A stretch of DNA of 64,000 bases, taken from assembly GCA_963703605.1 (NCBI GenBank), contig CAVPFC010000046.1:131564-195563 (forward strand), written 5' to 3'. This DNA is from DASXKD01 sp963703605. GTDB taxonomy: Bacteria; Actinomycetota; Actinomycetes; Streptosporangiales; Streptosporangiaceae. This document shows, piece after piece, positions 59,489 through 64,000 of this stretch; position 1 is the stretch's first letter; every line of letters starts with the position of its first letter. The notes beneath the pieces are model-generated. The model searched no databases and was not told where the DNA came from. It worked only from the letters and a program-made list of their open reading frames with translations. Position numbers and translations under genes: made by a program.

Positions 59489-60109
59489 TCATGCCACGGA
59501 CCTGACGGTCCTTTGTGCGCGTGACTCCAGGACCGGCCGCAGCGATGTCAGGCCCCGGGAAGTGTGCGTTTTGACCGCACTTTTGCTGATTCCCAGGGCG
59601 GCCGCGACCTGTGCTTCCGACATGTCGGCGAAATACTTCAGGGCCAGTACCTGCCGCTGCCGTGGCGCCAGGATCGCCAGCGCCGAGATCACCGCCGCGT
59701 GTTCGAGCCGCGCGAGCGCGCTGTCCTCGGCGCTTGGCATGTCAGTCATGGGCGCGGGTCCATGGTGGTCCACCACGGCCCGGTGCCTTAGCACCGACCG
59801 CGACCGGTTCACCACGGACTGGCGCAGGTAGGGGAGGGCCTTGGTGCCATCTCCCAGCCGTGGGCGGGTGATGTGCATGGCGATGAAACAGTCCTGGACG
59901 ACGTCTTCGGCCGTGGGGACATCCCGGACTAGGAGGGCCGCTTGGCGGACCAGCGAGCCGTAGTGCACGCGGTAGATCGCGATGGCGGCCTGATCCCCCC
60001 ACCCCGGTGCGGCCGGGGCCGCCCCCAGTGGCGGGTCCATGGGCAGCCCGTCAGCGATGTCTGTGGGGCACCCCGTAACCGTGGGCTCGCCATCTGCGGT
60101 CATGCCCAT
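59489..60109 (-). CDS. RNA polymerase sigma-70 family factor (ECF, SigE-like)
   Basis: A 206 aa sigma factor. Region 2: YRVHYGSLVRQAALLVRDVPTAEDVVQDCFIAMHI and LRQSVVNRSRSVLR. Region 4: AILAPRQRQVLALKYFADMSEAQVAAALGISKSAVKTH. The frame to 60190 begins with TTG and has no family content, so I chose ATG 60109 (MGMTADGEP) with AGCAGG upstream. No anti-sigma gene is adjacent. The RDD and fibronectin membrane genes lie divergent, 460 bases away. Confidence 0.9.
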   Translation of the reverse strand: MGMTADGEPTVTGCPTDIADGLPMDPPLGAAPAAPGWGDQAAIAIYRVHYGSLVRQAALLVRDVPTAEDVVQDCFIAMHITRPRLGDGTKALPYLRQSVVNRSRSVLRHRAVVDHHGPAPMTDMPSAEDSALARLEHAAVISALAILAPRQRQVLALKYFADMSEAQVAAALGISKSAVKTHTSRGLTSLRPVLESRAQRTVRSVA

Positions 60110-60247
60110 ATTGCCTGCTTCCACCGGAACCGGCGAGCCCGTGGATGCGCCTTTGTGCAGGACTACCACCCCAGACGACGGGGATGACAACGCTGCTGAT
60201 GGCGCCGGCGCTGGGGCGAAGCCCGACCCGGCCCCCGGCGACCGGTT

Positions 60248-60490
60248 CTACCTGAAACCAGCGTGCCAGGCGCCCATTGCCCCACGATTGACCGGTGATT
60301 GAGCCCGGCCAGGTGCTCCCACGGCCCGGGACGCTGCGGATCGGCAGGCTCGCGGCAACTCCTGGGTTGCGTGAGTAAACAGCTCATCTCCGGTGCCGGA
60401 GAGGCTGGAGTTGCTCTGATCCCATGTCGTCCAGATGACGCTGCTTAGCGTCTTCAGTATGTGACCATCCTGCACGTCCGTTGAGCGCAT
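60248..60490 (-). CDS. Small unknown protein with strong ribosome site
   Basis: An 80-codon frame starting MRSTDVQDGHILKTLSS at ATG 60490. GGGAGGTGACC lies seven bases upstream, among the best sites in this window. The first 45 residues are Ser/Thr-rich with VIWTTWDQSN; the rest is Arg/Gly-rich and may be out of frame with the original gene. It precedes the sigma factor gene on the same strand (138 bases) and is divergent from the RDD gene. No family is recognised. It occupies the otherwise empty region 60110-60568. Confidence 0.4.
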   Translation of the reverse strand: MRSTDVQDGHILKTLSSVIWTTWDQSNSSLSGTGDELFTHATQELPRACRSAASRAVGAPGRAQSPVNRGAMGAWHAGFR

Positions 60491-60568
60491 CTGGTCACCT
60501 CCCCCCCGGCATCGGTCAAGGCTCAGCGGTGCGACGGCGCGTATGGCTGCCGGGGACGGGGATGTCAG

Positions 60569-62359
60569 ATGGTCACCAACTGGAGTGCGGGTCACGGCAG
60601 CGAGGGTGTGCCCGGGGCAGCGCCCGATACGGTCCTGGGGTCATCACAGGCGACCGAGTGGCCGCCTGACGTCGTTGCGGACCTGCAGGACCTGGCCAGC
60701 CAACACGCTGCCATGCAGCCGGAGGGCGTGCTCGGGCGGCGCGTCGGTGCCGCCGTGATTGATATCGCCCTGCTGACCGGGCTGTTCGCCATCCTTGGCC
60801 TGATCGTCGGCCAGACCAGCCCGGCGATGGAGCCGTTCAGCGCCTTCCTGTCCCTGGATAGCATTTCCGCCGGCGGGAGGGTGCTCAACATCTCACTCAG
60901 CGGGGCATGGCTGGCCTTGTACGTCGCCCTGCTGCTTTCGTATTACTTCACCCTTGAGGCCTGGCTCGGGCAGACCGTGGGTAAGCGCCTGCTGGGCCTG
61001 CGGGTGGTGCGCGCCGACGGGGGCCGGGCTTCTGTGCGGGCGATCGCCGGGCGGACGCTGCTTCGGCTCGTCGACTGGCTTCCGGCGCTATACCTGGCCG
61101 GGTTCATTACCGTGCTGGCGACCGGGCACCGGCGGCGGCGCCTCGGTGATCTGGCGGCCGGGACGGCCGTCGCGCGGGCGCTGCCGGCCCGGCGCCGGGG
61201 CCTTGCGCTCGTGCCGGTGGCGGTTGTCCTGGCGGTCGCTGGCCTGTCGGTGTACCGGCTGAGCCCGGCCGGCGGCACCCAGACCTACCAGGCGCATGGC
61301 GTCTCTTTCGATTACCCCTGGGGGTGGCAGGAGATCAGTGTCCAAAGCGTGGCCGCGGTTGGTATCCCCCCGCGGTGGAGCACTGCGGTCGGCCTGGGGG
61401 ACCAGGTGGACTTGATCAAGGTTGAGGCTTACCGATTGAACGGCTCCGTTGGGACAGGGGAGCTTGGCATGGTCGCCCCCCAGCTGGAGAGGCTGGTCCG
61501 GCTTTCTCTCAGCCGGCTCGGGGGTGTCATGCAGGCCGGCCCGCAGGAGGTCACGCTGGGCGGGATGCCTGGCCTCCGGTTCCGCGGCACGGGAACCATC
61601 CAAGGAATCCCGACCGAGCTCACGACCGTCTTTGCCTTCGAAGGCGCGATGGAATACACCATCACCTGTCAGTACACGCGGGCGGATGCCGCCGAAGTGG
61701 AAGCGGCCTGCGGGCAGGTGCTGCGCACCTTCAAAGTGCCCTTCTCAGCCGGTGGCACCCAGGCCTACCGGGCGCATGGCGTCTCGTTCGACTACCCGGC
61801 CGGGTGGCAGCGGGGGGGCGTGTCGTCAAACCTCGTGGCCGGACGGGTGCGCCACAAGCTGTGGGACGCCGCCGTCGCCACCGACCAGACGCACTGGATC
61901 GACGTTGCTGTCTACCGGCTGAACCCTCCCGCCCCGACAATCGGTTCCGGCCCGCTCCCCCCCGCGGCCAAGTCCCTGTTCCAGCGGTTGTTTGAGCATC
62001 TGGGAGGTTCGCTGCTGGCAAATCCTGAAAGGATCACGATGGGTGGGATGCGTGGCATTCTGGCCCGGGGCACGCGGATGGATCACTCGATCCCCGTCGA
62101 GGACACGCTCGTGTTCGCCTTTCACGGCACGACCGAGTACGTCTTGATATGTGAGCACGGGCGCCAGGGCTCGACGGAGGTAGTGCAGGCCTGCGGCCAG
62201 GTGATCCGCACATTCAAGATAGGCAATCAGGCGATCCGCACCCTCAACGTGGGCAAGCCGGCGCAGCGGCCGAAGGGCAGCCTGGTCCATCAGTTTGCGG
62301 TCAGCCAACTTCGCATCGCGGCCAATCGTGTCGGCCGCGGGGATAAGAGCATGCGATGA
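60569..62359 (+). CDS. RDD-family membrane protein with duplicated outer domain
   Basis: A 596 aa protein. The RDD domain (about 55-205) starts GVLGRRVGAAVIDIALLTGLF and includes LGQTVGKRLLGLRVVRADGG, with a further helix at about 210-230. Two homologous extracytoplasmic domains follow (about 245-390 and 400-545), each starting GGTQxYxAHGVSFDYPxGW and ending EAACGQVLRTFK or QACGQVIRTFK, each with one Cys in that tail. The repeats are also alike in DNA, so the duplication is recent. They resemble PsbP-like lipoprotein domains. Role unknown. The stop overlaps the next start (ATGA). Confidence 0.8.
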   Translation: MVTNWSAGHGSEGVPGAAPDTVLGSSQATEWPPDVVADLQDLASQHAAMQPEGVLGRRVGAAVIDIALLTGLFAILGLIVGQTSPAMEPFSAFLSLDSISAGGRVLNISLSGAWLALYVALLLSYYFTLEAWLGQTVGKRLLGLRVVRADGGRASVRAIAGRTLLRLVDWLPALYLAGFITVLATGHRRRRLGDLAAGTAVARALPARRRGLALVPVAVVLAVAGLSVYRLSPAGGTQTYQAHGVSFDYPWGWQEISVQSVAAVGIPPRWSTAVGLGDQVDLIKVEAYRLNGSVGTGELGMVAPQLERLVRLSLSRLGGVMQAGPQEVTLGGMPGLRFRGTGTIQGIPTELTTVFAFEGAMEYTITCQYTRADAAEVEAACGQVLRTFKVPFSAGGTQAYRAHGVSFDYPAGWQRGGVSSNLVAGRVRHKLWDAAVATDQTHWIDVAVYRLNPPAPTIGSGPLPPAAKSLFQRLFEHLGGSLLANPERITMGGMRGILARGTRMDHSIPVEDTLVFAFHGTTEYVLICEHGRQGSTEVVQACGQVIRTFKIGNQAIRTLNVGKPAQRPKGSLVHQFAVSQLRIAANRVGRGDKSMR

Positions 62360-63300
62360 CAGACCCGGAGGGCACGGCGCAGCAGGGGTCAGCTGCGGCC
62401 ACCTCGCCCGCTCCTCCCCGGACCCCGGTCACTGCCCAGGACCTCGTCACCAGCCAGGACCCGGCTATCGGCCAGGCCCCGGCCACCGTGCCCCCGCGCA
62501 GGCGGTGGCGATGGGCGGTGATTTTGCTCGCGGCCGTGGTGGTGGCGGCCGGCCTGGCCGCTGGCCTGGTGGCCTGGGCCCCATGGATCCCACCGCCCGT
62601 CTTGCGCCCGACCAGGCTGGTGGCTGGTCCCTCCACCGCCAACTCGATCGCGTTCCACTGGTCGCGGCCGCCCACAGGCCCGCTGCCGGACAGGTACCTG
62701 ATTCTGGGCAACAGCCCGGTGGGTGCTCGCTCGGTCGCCGGGACGGTGACGTCCTACCGGCAGGCGGGCCTGACGCCGGCCCTCTCCTACGAGTACCGGG
62801 TGGTGGCGGTGCGGGGCGGGAAGCGGTCTCCTCAGTCCGCCCCGCTGACGGTGCGCACCCTCACCCCACCCATCTCCCAGGCGCGCCTGCAAGGATCATG
62901 GCAGGTCTACACCAAGTACATCGGTCCTGCGTCCGGCGCCCGGAACGGGTATATGACCTGGCATCTCAGCCCGGCGTGCTCGGCCGGCGCCTGCGACGTG
63001 ATACTCCACGCGAGGGACGGCAGGTTCCCAGTCACAATGAAGCTGACCCGCGCGGGCGCGGTGTACAAGGGACAGACCGTAGCCAACCTTGGCCGGTGCG
63101 GGCCAGGCGCCAATTCGATCCCCGACCCCGCAACGGTGAAGATCAAGATACGCGTCACCGAGGCCGTCGGAGACAACCAGGAGTGGGCCGCCAGTTCCCT
63201 GGCCGGCACCATGGTGGACACCTCCCGGTATGTCTCCTCCGCTACCTTCTACTGCAACGCCACTGCCTTTAAGGCATCCCTCACCGGAACCTCGGGCTAG
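62356..63300 (+). CDS. Membrane-anchored fibronectin type III protein
   Basis: A 314 aa protein with a Pro/Gln-rich cytoplasmic tail, one transmembrane helix (about 50-73), and a fibronectin-III domain (about 82-172; RPTRLVAGPSTANSIAFHW...YEYRVVAVRGGKRS). A C-terminal domain of about 130 aa with four Cys is not recognised. It overlaps the RDD gene stop, so the two are co-translated and probably act together at the cell surface. Confidence 0.75.
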   Translation: MTDPEGTAQQGSAAATSPAPPRTPVTAQDLVTSQDPAIGQAPATVPPRRRWRWAVILLAAVVVAAGLAAGLVAWAPWIPPPVLRPTRLVAGPSTANSIAFHWSRPPTGPLPDRYLILGNSPVGARSVAGTVTSYRQAGLTPALSYEYRVVAVRGGKRSPQSAPLTVRTLTPPISQARLQGSWQVYTKYIGPASGARNGYMTWHLSPACSAGACDVILHARDGRFPVTMKLTRAGAVYKGQTVANLGRCGPGANSIPDPATVKIKIRVTEAVGDNQEWAASSLAGTMVDTSRYVSSATFYCNATAFKASLTGTSG

Positions 63301-63330
63301 TGTGCCGTCCATGCAAAGAGGGGCGCACCA

Positions 63331-64000
63331 GTGAGCAGCGAGTGCCAATCACCAGCACGCGGGAGCGACGGTGGCGCTGAGCCGTCGGCTGAGCGTCCGG
63401 CCTTCGATACCAGCGTTGCGCATCAGGCCCGGATGTATGACTACTGGCTTGGGGGCAAGGACAACTTCGCCGCCGATCGTAAGGCCGCCGAGGAGGCTCT
63501 CGCCGCCTACCCGGGCATGGCCCACCTGGCCCGGGCGAACCGGGCGTTCCTGGGGCGGGCTATCCGTTACCTGGCCGGTGAGGCGGGGATACGCCAGTTC
63601 CTCGACATCGGCACCGGTATCCCCACCGGCAGCAACACACATCAGGTCGCGCAGGAGGTAGCCCCCGAGTCCCGGGTGGTCTATGTGGACTACGACCCTG
63701 TGGTGCTCTCCCACGCGCGCGCCCTGCTGACCAGCACCCCGGAAGGGGTGACCGACTACATCGACGCCGATCTGCGGGATCCTGGTCACATCCTGGAGGA
63801 GGCGGGCCGCACGCTGGACTTCGCCAGGCCCGTGGCCGTCACGATGCTCGCGATCCTGCACGCGATCGGTGACGACGAGGACCCGTACGGGATCGTGGCC
63901 CAGATCATGGCGGCCGTGCCATCGGGCAGCTACCTGGCCCTCTCCCACCTGCCATCGGACCTCGAGGCCGACAAGCTGGCCGAATCGCGGAACCGGGTCC
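63331..64000 (+). CDS. SAM-dependent methyltransferase, DUF574 family (3' end outside window)
   Basis: The visible 223 residues match the actinomycete SAM methyltransferase family PF04672. The opening is FDTSVAHQARMYDYWLGGKDNFAADR. The SAM site is QFLDIGTGIPTGSNTHQVAQ, followed by VVYVDYDPVVLSHARALL, YIDADLRDPG and LAILHAIGDDEDPYGIV. GTG 63331 has AGAGGGG upstream. Typical members are about 270 aa, so roughly 45 residues are cut off. Substrates are not established; genomes carry many paralogues. Confidence 0.92.
   Translation, partial: MSSECQSPARGSDGGAEPSAERPAFDTSVAHQARMYDYWLGGKDNFAADRKAAEEALAAYPGMAHLARANRAFLGRAIRYLAGEAGIRQFLDIGTGIPTGSNTHQVAQEVAPESRVVYVDYDPVVLSHARALLTSTPEGVTDYIDADLRDPGHILEEAGRTLDFARPVAVTMLAILHAIGDDEDPYGIVAQIMAAVPSGSYLALSHLPSDLEADKLAESRNRV

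Overview
The window is GC-rich actinobacterial DNA, most likely from a filamentous or soil-type actinomycete. The indicators are a large SARP/STAND regulator, a DUF574-type SAM methyltransferase, a deazaflavin (F420)-type nitroreductase, DUF3039 and DUF2017 proteins, the CysO/CysM/Mec cysteine route, and frequent GTG starts with GGAGG-type ribosome sites. No insertion sequence, phage gene, CRISPR array or rRNA is visible. One tRNA is present.

Layout. 0-11 kb: folate/one-carbon and methionine genes (purU, a homocysteine methyltransferase-MTHFR fusion translationally coupled to a PucR regulator), an ECF sigma factor divergent from a SnoaL-like protein, an FAD amine-oxidase/phytoene-desaturase-like protein, a LysM-transglycosylase, a HicAB pair and fumarylacetoacetase. 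11-18.5 kb: a SARP regulator followed by the most interesting locus. It is a one-strand cluster encoding a TlpA/MauD-like thioredoxin, a 66-residue ten-cysteine peptide with an exceptionally strong ribosome site, an ABC exporter without a C39 peptidase domain, a MauE-like redox membrane protein and an S26 signal peptidase. Together these look like a dedicated system to export, trim and disulfide-bond a secreted cysteine-rich peptide.

18.7-25 kb: a thioredoxin-TPR protein, a MarR regulator and a two-gene membrane glycosyltransferase operon that includes a GtrA-GT2-GT-C fusion. 25-39.5 kb: a block of large secreted proteins (PQQ-type sugar dehydrogenase, PQQ-propeller protein, a tandem-repeat propeller-like protein, a GH-A glycosidase). 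They share about eight copies of a concanavalin-like domain, and three of the genes have single-base frame disruptions. Malic enzyme, YqgE and DUF3039 sit inside this block. 39.6-50 kb: assorted single genes (AlkZ-like, GNAT, F420 nitroreductase, HAD, pncA, another secreted propeller protein, an HTH/ClpN pair, YbaK, a GlxA-like regulator).

50-59.5 kb: a conserved housekeeping block resembling the Mycobacterium pncB-clpS-DUF2017-mec-cysO-cysM-(MBL)-rph-rdgB order, here with a thioesterase and an epimerase inserted, then bcp and a tRNA with anticodon UAG. 59.5-64 kb: a sigma factor, an RDD membrane protein with a duplicated outer domain, a fibronectin-III membrane protein and a methyltransferase cut by the window end.

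Repeats: a G-rich mosaic element occurs twice, 42 kb apart, in the same orientation and with the same unit order. Shorter tandem duplications lie upstream of the LysM and MBL genes.
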